Shown: one piece after another, positions 1 through 8,120 of the stretch
Position numbering within the stretch: the stretch's first letter is position 1
Layout: the number at the start of each line of letters is the position of its first letter
Origin: Methanosarcina sp. UBA289
GTDB lineage: Archaea; Halobacteriota; Methanosarcinia; Methanosarcinales; Methanosarcinaceae
Length of the DNA: 64,000 nucleotides
Assembly (NCBI GenBank): GCA_002496565.1
Contig: DAKJ01000018.1
Coordinates: forward strand, 774,811-838,810
Direction: 5' to 3'
The notes under the pieces: model-generated
What the model was told of the DNA's origin: nothing
Databases searched by the model: none
The model's input: only the letters and a program-made list of their open reading frames with translations
Position numbers and translations under genes: made by a program

Positions 1-85
1 CCTTGGTATCGGTCTTATCTCATTCAGAAATATATTCGTGAGCCAAGAAAAAGTGAAAGTGAAGAAAGCGGGATCTCAATTATGA
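1..85 (+). CDS. 3' end of an upstream gene (partial, unidentified)
   Basis: An open frame runs from base 2 to a TGA at 83-85. It encodes about 27 residues ending KVKKAGSQL, with a hydrophobic stretch followed by basic residues, as in the last membrane segment and cytoplasmic tail of a membrane protein. Its stop overlaps the ATG of the zinc-binding lipoprotein gene (ATGA at 82-85), so the two are probably translationally coupled. Too little is present to name it; a metal-transport role is only a guess from the coupling. Confidence 0.5.
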   Translation, partial: LGIGLISFRNIFVSQEKVKVKKAGSQL

Positions 86-1086
86 ATCTGAAAATTCTAC
101 CTCTATTAGTGCTCTTGACTGTTGGTCTGAGCCTTTTTGCCAGCGGCTGTACAGGTCCAAGTAACTCCCAAAATAATGAAAATACAGGACAGAAAGTTGA
201 AGTAGCAGGGCCGAATGAGCCTATAATCGTAGCTGTAAGTGTGCTTCCTCAGGCTGAGTTTGTAGAAAAAGTGGGGGGAGACAAAGTGAAAACCGTTCTT
301 ATAATCCCTCCGGGAGCAGACCCTCACACTTATGAGCCCTCTCCTAAAGAGATGGGAAAAGTGAGTGAAGCTCGTATGTATGTTACGGTCGGCGTTGATA
401 TGCCTTTTGAGAAAGTCTGGATCGATAGATTCGAATCTATCAACAGCGGAACTCTCATAGTAAATTCTTCTGACGGAATTCAGCTTAAAGAACTTGCTGC
501 CCATGACCATAGTGAAGGAGAGGGAGCAGAAGAACACGCAGCAGAGCTTGAAGAGGATGAGAATAAATCTGATAACAGTACTCAGACCGGCATTCACGAA
601 GAGCTTGATTCCCATATCTGGACATCTCCTGCAAATGCAAAGATAATGGTCGAGAATATTTGCGAAGGACTTGTAAAAATCGATCCTGAAAACAAAGAGT
701 ACTATACTCAGAACAGGGACGCTTACCTTGAAGAGCTGGACGCTTTGGATGCCAGGATTCGGGAAAAGCTTGAGGGAAAAACGGAAAGAAGCTTCATGGT
801 CTATCATCCTTCCTGGGGTTATTTCGCAGCGGATTACAACCTTACAATGATTCCAGTAGAAATTGAAGGAAAAGAACCAAGTGCTCAGGATCTGGCGAAA
901 CTTATAGACCTTTCAAAAGAGAAACAGGTCAAGGTAATCTTTATCCAGCCCCAGTTCAGCACGCGAAGTGCTCAATCCGTAGCTGAAGAAATAGGTGGTG
1001 AGGTTGTAGCTGTAGACCCACTTGCAAAGGATTACATTGGAAATATGAATAATGTATCCGATATTTTTGCCAGAAACCTTGTATGA
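82..1086 (+). CDS. znuA: Zinc-type ABC transporter substrate-binding lipoprotein (ZnuA-like)
   Basis: Cluster A-I metal-binding protein that captures Zn(II), possibly Mn(II), outside the membrane and delivers it to the permease. The 334-residue protein starts with a lipoprotein signal peptide whose lipobox ends in SGC near residue 23. The mature domain has family landmarks: HTYEPSPK, a His/Glu-rich loop (HDHSEGEGAEEH, near residue 140), DSHIWTSP, YHPSWGYFA and FIQPQFS. The His-rich loop is typical of zinc rather than manganese binders. The ATPase and permease genes follow on the same strand, giving a three-gene import operon. The start overlaps the stop of the preceding gene. Metal specificity is inferred. 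Confidence 0.9.
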   Translation: MNLKILPLLVLLTVGLSLFASGCTGPSNSQNNENTGQKVEVAGPNEPIIVAVSVLPQAEFVEKVGGDKVKTVLIIPPGADPHTYEPSPKEMGKVSEARMYVTVGVDMPFEKVWIDRFESINSGTLIVNSSDGIQLKELAAHDHSEGEGAEEHAAELEEDENKSDNSTQTGIHEELDSHIWTSPANAKIMVENICEGLVKIDPENKEYYTQNRDAYLEELDALDARIREKLEGKTERSFMVYHPSWGYFAADYNLTMIPVEIEGKEPSAQDLAKLIDLSKEKQVKVIFIQPQFSTRSAQSVAEEIGGEVVAVDPLAKDYIGNMNNVSDIFARNLV

Positions 1087-1196
1087 AGTCAGTAAAATTA
1101 GCATTCGAGTCCTGATAAAGTCAATTACTCAAGTTTTGTATCTAAGTATCGAAAGACCGTAATTCGAGATAAAAACGATATTATGAAGGGAAGGCA

Positions 1197-1961
1197 ATGG
1201 AGAAGGTTATAGAACTGAAAGATGTCTGGGTTCGTTACGGAACCCAGACTATTCTTGAAGCAATCAATTTTGAATTAAAGGAGCCAAATGGACTCCTTGG
1301 GATTATCGGACCTAATGGGGGAGGAAAGACTACATTTCTCAAGGTGCTTCTTGGGCTTCTGAAGCCTTACAGGGGAAGTGTGAAGCTTTTTGGGAAACCT
1401 CCAGAGAAAAGCAGAGAGCTTGTAGGATATGTCCCTCAATACAGAGGTTTTGATTTTGACTTTCCTATTAGTGTTTGGGAAGTTGTGCTTACAGGCAGGA
1501 TCAGCCATACGGGCTTTCTGAAAAAGTACAGAGAAGAAGACAAAAAGGCTGCAGAAGAAGCCCTTAAGACCGTAGAAATGTTCCAGTACAAAGATCGGCA
1601 GATCGGGCAGCTTTCGGGCGGGCAGCGTCAGAGAGTCTTTATTGCACGAGCTCTTGCTACGAATCCCAAACTTCTGCTTTTGGACGAACCTAATTCCGGG
1701 CTTGATCCGCATATGCAGGATGAACTTTATCGCCTGTTGAACAGGCTCAAGCAGGAAATGGCAGTTGTCATGGTTACTCACGACCTCAGTGCAGTTTCCG
1801 TTTATGTAGACAAAATAGCCTGCCTAAACCGCACTTTTCATTACCATAACTCCAGAGAAATCCCGGTTGAAGATCTGGAAGCTACCTATCAGTGTCCTGT
1901 TGAACTAATTGCTCATGGAATCCCTCACAGGGTGCTGGAAAATCATGAGGAGAATTCCTGA
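1197..1961 (+). CDS. znuC: Zinc-type ABC transporter ATP-binding protein (ZnuC-like)
   Basis: The ATPase that powers metal import. The 254 residues carry all nucleotide-binding motifs: Walker A GPNGGGKTT near residue 38, a Q-loop at PQYRGFDFDFP, signature LSGGQRQR, Walker B LLLLDEP and switch His in VTHDLS. The Q-loop and the tail (YQCPVELIAHGIPHRV) resemble the Zn/Mn uptake subfamily. The ATG at 1197 is preceded by a GGGAAGG-type ribosome-binding site. It lies 110 bp after the binding-protein gene and 38 bp before the permease gene. The call is firm as an ABC metal importer; the metal is inferred from its partner. Confidence 0.9.
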   Translation: MEKVIELKDVWVRYGTQTILEAINFELKEPNGLLGIIGPNGGGKTTFLKVLLGLLKPYRGSVKLFGKPPEKSRELVGYVPQYRGFDFDFPISVWEVVLTGRISHTGFLKKYREEDKKAAEEALKTVEMFQYKDRQIGQLSGGQRQRVFIARALATNPKLLLLDEPNSGLDPHMQDELYRLLNRLKQEMAVVMVTHDLSAVSVYVDKIACLNRTFHYHNSREIPVEDLEATYQCPVELIAHGIPHRVLENHEENS

Positions 1962-1999
1962 ACTCAAGGTTGGTTTAAAAAACAGATGGAGAAATAAAA

Positions 2000-2824
2000 A
2001 TGTTTGATTTTCTGCAATACAGTTTTATTCAGAATGCTCTGGCAGCCGCTGTTCTTGCAAGCATAGCCTGCGGGATTATAGGAGTCTACGTTGTAGTTAA
2101 AAAAATAGTCTTTATAAGTGGAGGGATAGCGCACGCTTCCTTTGGAGGTGTTGGCTTGGGCTATTACCTCGGAATCAACCCCATGTTCGGAATTCTTCCT
2201 TTCAGCCTGCTTTCGGCCCTTGTTATGGGAACTGTTAGCAAGAAGTCTAAAATCCCGGAAGACAGTGCTATAGGTATACTCTGGTCTCTTGGAATGGCAC
2301 TTGGAATAATTTTTGTCTATCTGACTCCTGGTTATGCTCCTGATCTTATGACCTATCTATTTGGGAATATTTTAACAGTCCCTCGCTCTGATCTTTACTT
2401 TATGTTGGTTCTTGATATAATAATATTAGGCGCAGTTTATCTTTTTTACAAGGAATTTCTTGCTCTCTGTTTTGACGAAGAATTCACAACCGTGCAGGGT
2501 CTTCCTACTGAGAAGCTTTACCTTTTCCTTCTCTGTATCATTGCTCTGACAATCGTGGTGCTCATCAAGGTCGTGGGTATCATCCTTGTAATAGCTCTTC
2601 TTACCATTCCTGCTTCTCTGAGCCGCAAATTCACCCATAACCTGAAGAAGATGATGCTAATTTCCATAGTTTTCGGAACTGTGATCAGTGTAACTGGAAT
2701 AGGTCTTTCATATGCTCTGGATGTCCCATCCGGTGCAACGATCATTTTAGTATTGAGCCTTGTGTACGGATTTGCAGTTTTTGGGATGGAAATACTCGAG
2801 AGTAGAAGAAATTCCGGGGCTTAA
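2000..2824 (+). CDS. znuB: Zinc-type ABC transporter permease (ZnuB-like)
   Basis: ABC-3 family integral membrane permease of 274 residues with about eight hydrophobic segments. Family features include the N-terminal FIQNALAAAVLASIACGIIG, then FISGGIAHASFGGVGLGYYL, and a C-terminal half with ALLTIPASLSRKFTHNLKKM. The ATG follows GGAG at a normal distance. It is the last gene of the operon; an AT-rich gap of about 460 bp follows. With the upstream two genes it makes a complete importer. Confidence 0.9.
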   Translation: MFDFLQYSFIQNALAAAVLASIACGIIGVYVVVKKIVFISGGIAHASFGGVGLGYYLGINPMFGILPFSLLSALVMGTVSKKSKIPEDSAIGILWSLGMALGIIFVYLTPGYAPDLMTYLFGNILTVPRSDLYFMLVLDIIILGAVYLFYKEFLALCFDEEFTTVQGLPTEKLYLFLLCIIALTIVVLIKVVGIILVIALLTIPASLSRKFTHNLKKMMLISIVFGTVISVTGIGLSYALDVPSGATIILVLSLVYGFAVFGMEILESRRNSGA

Positions 2825-3031
2825 AAGAACCCTGAGCTTCTTTTACAGATAGAAAATATTTCACGGGCTTATCAGGAGTTTTTCCGAAATAATTCAGTAT
2901 TCATCCTGCACTCGCTCAAGAATTATCTAAAACTCTTCTGAACATTATTTTAATTACCATTCAAATATTTTTTTGTGAAATTGAATAGTAATTAATTATA
3001 ATTATATTTATTCGGTTTTATTAAGACATAA

Positions 3032-3043
3032 TTTTATATATGG
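3032..3043 (+). promoter_or_regulatory. TATA-box-like promoter element
   Basis: The sequence TTTTATATATGG is a good archaeal TATA box. It would start transcription near 3060-3070, upstream of the structured segment at 3080-3285 and the hypothetical gene beyond it. No transcript data are available. Confidence 0.4.
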
Positions 3044-3064
3044 TGAGATGCAAGAGCCTAATCG

Positions 3065-3287
3065 TTTAATTTATTATATTTTATAGAATCCCAGGACTAA
3101 ATCTCTCAGGCTGGGTTTATAAAGAAAAACGGAGTCTGAAGCACCTAACCCATTTGCGTATAACCGCTTCGAGTGGGGAAGCAACGGATACGCTGGCAAC
3201 TAAGCATTTATTGGGAGCTATCCTAAGCCAATCCATAAGTGTATCTGAAAGCCACATAAAAGCAAGTGACTGAACCCGCCATATGAA
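3065..3287 (+). ncRNA. Candidate structured RNA or 5' leader
   Basis: This stretch is clearly more GC-rich than the flanking intergenic DNA and sits one helical step after a TATA box. It contains a nested stem: outer arms GCGTAT (3156-3161) and ATACGC (3188-3193), inner arms GCTTC (3166-3170) and GAAGC (3178-3182). A further stem pairs ATTGG (3210-3214) with CCAAT (3228-3232), and CCCAG pairs with CTGGG near 3091-3115. It ends at the ATG of the next gene, so it may be a leader rather than an independent RNA. No known family was recognised. Confidence 0.35.
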
Positions 3288-3794
3288 ATGGAAGCCACTG
3301 TACTTATTAAAATAAATACCGCAATCAGGATGATAAAAATGAACCGTGATACAACCCGGGATCAAAATATAAAAGAAAATGAAACTTTCGCTGGAGAATA
3401 CCTCGATCTTCCGGATATCCCCCTTCCGGAGACCGATAATGTTCTGTATTCAATCCTGAACTCATTAAATCAGAATATTGCAGATTTTCACACCTTTGTG
3501 AAATTCAACCCCTTTCTGTCTGAGGACCACCTGAATGTTGAATTGCTGAAAAGAAGCATGGGCATTCACAGGGACTTTACAGCTCTGTTCCTGCACACTA
3601 AAGAAGAACTGTTATTTACCTACCCCGAATTTATTGAGAAAACTGAAAAGGTGCTGTTCAAGGGAAATGTTGGTACAGACTGTATAAAATATACTAACAA
3701 ATTATGCAGAACAATAAGTGATTATAAAATAGCTCTGCACAGAGAAGGCTATTTGCCTGACCTGAGAAGACAGTTGCCGTTAGTTGATCTGTAA
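3288..3794 (+). CDS. Hypothetical protein, 168 aa
   Basis: No family was recognised. The predicted protein is soluble and mostly helical, with no signal peptide, membrane segment or metal-binding cluster. An internal ATG at 3339 (MNRDTTRD) would give a 151-residue form and is an equally likely start because neither ATG has a strong ribosome-binding site. The body runs from LDLPDIPLPETDN through a region with paired acidic and basic residues to a basic C-terminus (LRRQLPLVDL). It follows the structured leader at 3065-3287 and is probably transcribed from the TATA box at 3032. It has no obvious link to the neighbouring transporter or por operons. Confidence 0.55.
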   Translation: MEATVLIKINTAIRMIKMNRDTTRDQNIKENETFAGEYLDLPDIPLPETDNVLYSILNSLNQNIADFHTFVKFNPFLSEDHLNVELLKRSMGIHRDFTALFLHTKEELLFTYPEFIEKTEKVLFKGNVGTDCIKYTNKLCRTISDYKIALHREGYLPDLRRQLPLVDL

Positions 3795-4556
3795 TCATTC
3801 AGTAACTTACTTTTTTCAATAAAATTTCTTTTTTAATTCAGATTTAAAGCCAGGATTCCATTCTTATGTCTTTTTAATATCTCGATAATTCTAATTCGAG
3901 TAATTCTAACAATTTGAAAATCAAGGATACTTCCAGGCTCAATCAAATATAGAAAAGAAAATTTTCTTTCCTTGTTTATATATAAACTTATTTTATATAT
4001 TACGGTACTTCCAGAATTTTATATTTAATTTTCAGTACATCCGTAATTTTATATAATCAAAAGATATCTGAATTGCCAGGCATCTGTGAAAAACGGTGTC
4101 TTTGAAAAACGGTGTCTTTGAAAAACGGTGTCTTTGAAAAACGGTTCTTAAAAAACGGTTCTTAAAAAACGGCATTAAAAACAGATGCCTAATCACACTT
4201 AATGAGAAGCCTATTCATAGTCTTATTCTTTCTTATTTTGCATAAATTGCTTTTTCAGTTTTTAAGACGCTAAGTTGACTATATAATATCCACAGTAAAA
4301 TTTCAATTCATTCAGAGAACTTTTATATAATCCATGTTAATGCACATAGCCAGCTTTAGACTCTAATTTTGCTACTTTTCACTTTAGTTTTCGAGCCTAT
4401 CCCAAAACTTAAAATTTGCTTCTTCGGTTTCCACATTTTAAGTGATCAATCGAGCTTCAAATCATGAAAGTAATCCAGGATAATTCTGATAATTGAGAAT
4501 GAAAATGGGTTTTGAGATGAGCTCACTAAAAAATAAAAGTAAAATAAAAAAGCAGA
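3795..4556. other. AT-rich intergenic region with a repeat cluster
   Basis: No coding frame is convincing here. The region holds several TATA-like stretches and, at 4078-4190, a tandem repeat block bracketed by a perfect 10-bp inverted repeat (listed separately). The right end is the T-rich downstream side of the por terminator. Confidence 0.5.
4078..4190. repeat. Tandem repeat block inside a 10-bp inverted repeat
   Basis: Arms AGGCATCTGT (4078-4087) and ACAGATGCCT (4181-4190) are perfect inverted repeats. Between them lie a 17-bp unit (GAAAAACGGTGTCTTT plus one base) repeated about three times, then a 14-bp unit (AAAAAACGGTTCTT) repeated about twice, all sharing AAAAACGG. Confidence 0.8.
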
Positions 4557-4576
4557 ACTTCAGTTTTTACTGAAGT
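4525..4576 (-). terminator. Hairpin terminator of the por operon
   Basis: ACTTCAGT (4557-4564) and ACTGAAGT (4569-4576) form a perfect 8-bp stem with a 4-base loop that includes the porB stop codon. On the minus strand it is followed by a T-rich tract, matching an intrinsic-type terminator. Confidence 0.6.
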
Positions 4577-5457
4577 CCAAAGTGCTTTATGTTCCAGTCT
4601 GCAGTAGCCTGGATCTTCTTGATTTCTTCGTCACCGCCTTCCATAGTGAAGAGGTGTTTGAACCTTTTCTGGGTCCTCAGGTATTCCTCAACTGGTTTGG
4701 GGTCCTTAACCTTCCTGACCTGGGTAATTTCCCCGTATTCCATTTCGTACATTGGCCAGAGGCAGGTTTCTACTGCGAGTTTGGCGATTTCCAGGGTCTT
4801 GGAGGTATCAAAGCCCCAGCCTGTTGTACAGGGACAGTGAGAATGTATATAAGTTGGGCCCACGATTTCAGTGGCTTTCTTGACTTTACGCATCATATCT
4901 CTTGGGAAGCCTATTGAAGTTGTTGCAACGTAAGGAGAGCCATGAGCTGCCATAATAGCAGGCATGTTCTTCTTGGGGCGCGGGTTTCCAAAGGAGACTT
5001 TTCCGGGTGGAGTGGTAGTTGTGCTTGCATCGAAAGGAGTTCCACTGCTGCGTTGGATTCCGGTATTCATATAAGCTTCGTTGTCCATACAGACATATGT
5101 GAAGTCGTGGCCTCTCTCGAATGCGCCCGAAAGGGAACCGAGTCCTATATCCATAGTAGAACCGTCTCCCCCGATTGCCACAATCTTGATATCATCCTTT
5201 TTGCCAAGAGCCTTCAAAGCAGCTTCCACACCTGAAGCCACTGCGCCTGCATTTTCAAAAAGGGAGTGGATCCAGGGAACCTGCCAGGAGGAATACGGGA
5301 AAGGCGTGGACATCACTTCAAGACAGCCTGTCGGGTTAACCACAATTGTATTTGGGCCTGCGCCCATGAGTGTGAATTTTGCAGCAAAGGCATCACAGCA
5401 ACCTGCACAGCCGCTGTGCCCGGATGTGATATATGTTTTTGGTGCAGTTTTACTCAT
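4567..5457 (-). CDS. porB: Pyruvate:ferredoxin oxidoreductase, beta subunit
   Basis: Thiamine-diphosphate-binding subunit of pyruvate synthase, which interconverts pyruvate plus CoA with acetyl-CoA, CO2 and reduced ferredoxin. The 296 residues show the TPP motif GDGSTMDIG followed by the conserved Asn in DNEAYMNTG, and the iron-sulfur ligands of the subunit: CAGCC near residues 17-21, TGCLEV, and HCPCTTGWG in the C-terminal half. The C-terminus (FKHLFTMEGGDEEIKKIQ) is typical of archaeal four-subunit enzymes. Its ATG overlaps the porA stop by 4 bp, and it is the last gene of porC-D-A-B. In Methanosarcina the complex links acetyl-CoA made from C1 compounds or acetate to biosynthesis. Confidence 0.97.
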   Translation of the reverse strand: MSKTAPKTYITSGHSGCAGCCDAFAAKFTLMGAGPNTIVVNPTGCLEVMSTPFPYSSWQVPWIHSLFENAGAVASGVEAALKALGKKDDIKIVAIGGDGSTMDIGLGSLSGAFERGHDFTYVCMDNEAYMNTGIQRSSGTPFDASTTTTPPGKVSFGNPRPKKNMPAIMAAHGSPYVATTSIGFPRDMMRKVKKATEIVGPTYIHSHCPCTTGWGFDTSKTLEIAKLAVETCLWPMYEMEYGEITQVRKVKDPKPVEEYLRTQKRFKHLFTMEGGDEEIKKIQATADWNIKHFGLQ

Positions 5458-6662
5458 AGCAACTCCTCCTTAAGATCCAGAAACTGGCTTTCAACCGTGA
5501 TTCCGGACTTTGCAACTTTTTTGGTTTTTTCTATAACCTTTGCAATACTTTCCACGCGAATGTCACGGCCTCCGTGCCCTATAGTATAGCCAATTACAGG
5601 TACACGGACTTTACTATTGTAGAGGCAGGACTTGGTTTCTGTAAAAAGCGCTCCTTCGTTTGTCCCTATGGAAATATTCTTATCGAGTACGACGACGGCA
5701 TGAGCATTCTTAACAGCTTCGCAGATCTGTTCCTTCGGGAAAGGCCTGAAGGATCTGACCTTTAAGACACCGATCTTTTCTCCTTTTGCTCTGTACTCGT
5801 CAACAACATCCTTGACAGTGCCCAGAATAGAGCCCATAGACATGATAATAATCTCGGCATCATCAAGCATGTATCCGTCAATAAGTCCTCCGTGGTATCT
5901 ACCAAAGACTTCTTCAAACTCCTTTGCAACGGCCTCGATTTTCGGAAGAGCTTTCTGCATTGCCTGCTCATGGAGATATCTGAACTCTTCATAAGTATCT
6001 GGGGCTGCAAAGGCTCCGAAGGTCTTGGGATCTTCAGGGTCGAGGATATCATCGGGCTGGAAAGGCGGAAGGAAATTGTCGGTTAATTCCTGTTCAAGTA
6101 GGACCACAGGCTCGTAAACATGAGACAGGATAAAACCATCCATGCAGACCATACCTGGAACCATTATCTCATTGTCTTCTGCGATTTTATAGAGCTGGGG
6201 TAGAGTGTCACATGCTTCCTGAACATCCTCTACATAGAGCTGGATCCAGCCTGTATCCCTCTGCGCAATCGCATCCTGGTGATCGTTCCAGATGTTGATT
6301 GGAGCACTAATTGCTCTATTTGCCACTGTCATTACAACCGGAAGCCTCATGCCTGAAGTGTTAAAAAGTGCTTCATGCATGAGCAGAAGTCCCTGAGAAG
6401 TTGTGGCTGAATAGGTTCTTGCGCCTACTGCTGATGCTCCTATGAGGGCAGAAATTGCCGAGAACTCGGCTTCCACATTAATATACTCGCAGTTGGGGAT
6501 TTCACCGTCTGCTATAAACTGTGACAGATCTTCAACAATATGTGTCTGGGGAGTAATCGGATAGGCTGAAATAACATTTGGACGGCAGACCTTTGCAGCA
6601 TGGGCCACAGCATAGGAACCTTCCACAACGACCATTTTTTTCTTGTAAGCTGGATTAATCAT
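5454..6662 (-). CDS. porA: Pyruvate:ferredoxin oxidoreductase, alpha subunit
   Basis: Alpha subunit of pyruvate synthase, 402 residues, normal length. It contributes the pyrimidine-binding side of the TPP site and the CoA/pyruvate-binding domain. Visible landmarks are AYPITPQTHIVEDL, the glutamate-containing NVEAEFSAISALIGASAVG, TYSATTSQGLLLMHEAL, and the domain II sequence LKVRSFRPFPKEQI. The start codon overlaps the porD stop by one base (TAATG) and the end overlaps porB by 4 bp, so all four subunits are translationally coupled. Confidence 0.97.
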   Translation of the reverse strand: MINPAYKKKMVVVEGSYAVAHAAKVCRPNVISAYPITPQTHIVEDLSQFIADGEIPNCEYINVEAEFSAISALIGASAVGARTYSATTSQGLLLMHEALFNTSGMRLPVVMTVANRAISAPINIWNDHQDAIAQRDTGWIQLYVEDVQEACDTLPQLYKIAEDNEIMVPGMVCMDGFILSHVYEPVVLLEQELTDNFLPPFQPDDILDPEDPKTFGAFAAPDTYEEFRYLHEQAMQKALPKIEAVAKEFEEVFGRYHGGLIDGYMLDDAEIIIMSMGSILGTVKDVVDEYRAKGEKIGVLKVRSFRPFPKEQICEAVKNAHAVVVLDKNISIGTNEGALFTETKSCLYNSKVRVPVIGYTIGHGGRDIRVESIAKVIEKTKKVAKSGITVESQFLDLKEELL

Positions 6663-6994
6663 TATTTCTCCTCCAGAATCATTTCAATTGCATCTGCAGG
6701 GCACTCATTTGCACAAATTCCGCAGCCTTTGCAGTAATCATAATCATATTCAAAAAAGCCGTCTTCCCTGGGTTTGACAGACATATCAGGGCAGACAATT
6801 TCGCAGATGCCGCACTTGGTACATTTTTCGTAAATATAAACAGGACGGAAGTTTCTCCAGCCTCCGGTTTTGTTTTTAAGGGTAGACCCAGGTTTACAAA
6901 CTCTGCAGCGTGAAATGTTTAAACCTTCCTCTTCCTCTTCATTTTTCAGAACTTCGGGTCGTATCTTGCGGTCTTGTTCGGATCCGTTACTCAC
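6662..6994 (-). CDS. porD: Pyruvate:ferredoxin oxidoreductase, delta (ferredoxin-like) subunit
   Basis: A 110-residue polyferredoxin subunit with two 4Fe-4S motifs of the CxxCxxCxxxCP type: CTKCGICEIVCP and CKGCGICANECP. It passes electrons from the catalytic site in PorB to external ferredoxin. The N-terminal 30 residues are charged (EEEEEGLNISRC), and an extra CRVC pair lies near residue 30; the core fold starts at WRNFRPVYIYEKC. It overlaps porC by 4 bp and porA by 1 bp. Confidence 0.96.
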   Translation of the reverse strand: MSNGSEQDRKIRPEVLKNEEEEEGLNISRCRVCKPGSTLKNKTGGWRNFRPVYIYEKCTKCGICEIVCPDMSVKPREDGFFEYDYDYCKGCGICANECPADAIEMILEEK

Positions 6995-7539
6995 GCTTCT
7001 TCCCCCTTTATAAGCTTGTAGGCCTTCTGAATTGCATTTGCATTCTTTTCTCCAACCTTTCCTGGAAAACGAGCCTTTATTGCATGCTGGATTGACTCAA
7101 CATTGATTTCTCCAGTTGCACCCGCAAAGGCACCAAGAAGGACGGTGTTTACAATGGGAACTCCTATAATATCCATTGCCACCTTCGTAGCATCCACGGT
7201 CATGACCTTAGCTTTTGTATCTAGTTTCAGGCTTTCCGGCTTTTCAGTTGTGTTAACAATAATTATCCCATCATCCTTTATCCCGCTTGCAACATCAACA
7301 GTTTCGAGCAGGGTTGCGTCTTGGACGATAACATAATCCGGAGTGTAAATCTGGCTTCGTAGCCTTATAGGATTATTGCTAATCCTCGTGAATGCCTGGA
7401 CTGGGGCACCTCTACGCTCTACCCCAAAAGCGGGAAAAGCCTGGCTGAACTTTCCATCTTCAAAAGCTGCAACTGAAAGCAATTCAGCCGCGGTAACAGA
7501 ACCCTGGCCTCCTCGACCGTGTATTCTGATTTCCTTCAT
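6991..7539 (-). CDS. porC: Pyruvate:ferredoxin oxidoreductase, gamma subunit
   Basis: Gamma subunit of pyruvate synthase, 182 residues, first gene of the operon. The N-terminus has the diagnostic IRIHGRGGQGSVTAAELL motif, followed by SQAFPAFGVERRGAPVQAF, a typical 2-oxoacid oxidoreductase gamma domain. The ATG is at 7539, after a GGAGAATCC leader on the minus strand. Its promoter should lie in the AT-rich gap 7540-8120. Confidence 0.96.
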   Translation of the reverse strand: MKEIRIHGRGGQGSVTAAELLSVAAFEDGKFSQAFPAFGVERRGAPVQAFTRISNNPIRLRSQIYTPDYVIVQDATLLETVDVASGIKDDGIIIVNTTEKPESLKLDTKAKVMTVDATKVAMDIIGVPIVNTVLLGAFAGATGEINVESIQHAIKARFPGKVGEKNANAIQKAYKLIKGEEA

Positions 7540-8120
7540 CTGGATTCTCCTTTTAATGAGATTTTATCTATCGTTTTTCTAATTTTTCTGTATTTTTGCT
7601 GTTCTCGGCAGTCTGTTTGACAAGTCTTAATTAGCTGTCTGGCATACTGCTATTAATCGAATCTAATAGAATACTAATCGAATCAACCTAATGTTATCCA
7701 ATTTACTAATTTGTCAGACATAATAGGTATCAATCAGCGTCTGACTCTTTCTTCAGGCACTACTACGATATAAAATAAATATAAAATGTATATGTACTTC
7801 AGGGATCCAAAACCTAAATGGCAAATTGTTAACCTGGATCTCTTTCATACCATTGAGTTATAATTAATATCGAAAGATTTATTTTCAATTCTGGGTTCAC
7901 GCTGTTTTGTGCCTGATAGTTCATGGATAATAGTGTAGAATATTATTAGGCTTTCGGTGAATTAAAAGAAATTATTATATATATTTCTAATCTTTAATTA
8001 TTTTTTTAAACGTATTATATTTGTTATTCTCCAGGTTAACCTGTCTCTTGTTCACGTTTTGTCACACATTGGCCGTAAACAAAGATCTTTTAAAAAATAT
8101 GGAATATTTTAATATTTCTC
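7540..8120. other. Intergenic region upstream of the por operon
   Basis: No gene is seen. The region is AT-rich and presumably holds the minus-strand por promoter near its left end and the terminator of the dihydrouridine synthase gene at its right end. No strong inverted repeat stands out. Confidence 0.4.

Noticed and set aside
106..807. 233-residue minus-strand frame
   Set aside because: It is the shadow of the zinc-binding lipoprotein gene, which has a complete family signature on the plus strand.
3117..3365. 82-residue minus-strand frame overlapping the structured segment
   Set aside because: It has no ribosome-binding site or recognisable family and overlaps a plus-strand segment with TATA box and perfect stems, so an RNA or leader explains the sequence better.
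4081..4190. Clustered repeats as a CRISPR
   Set aside because: Units of 14-17 bp without spacers do not fit a CRISPR array.
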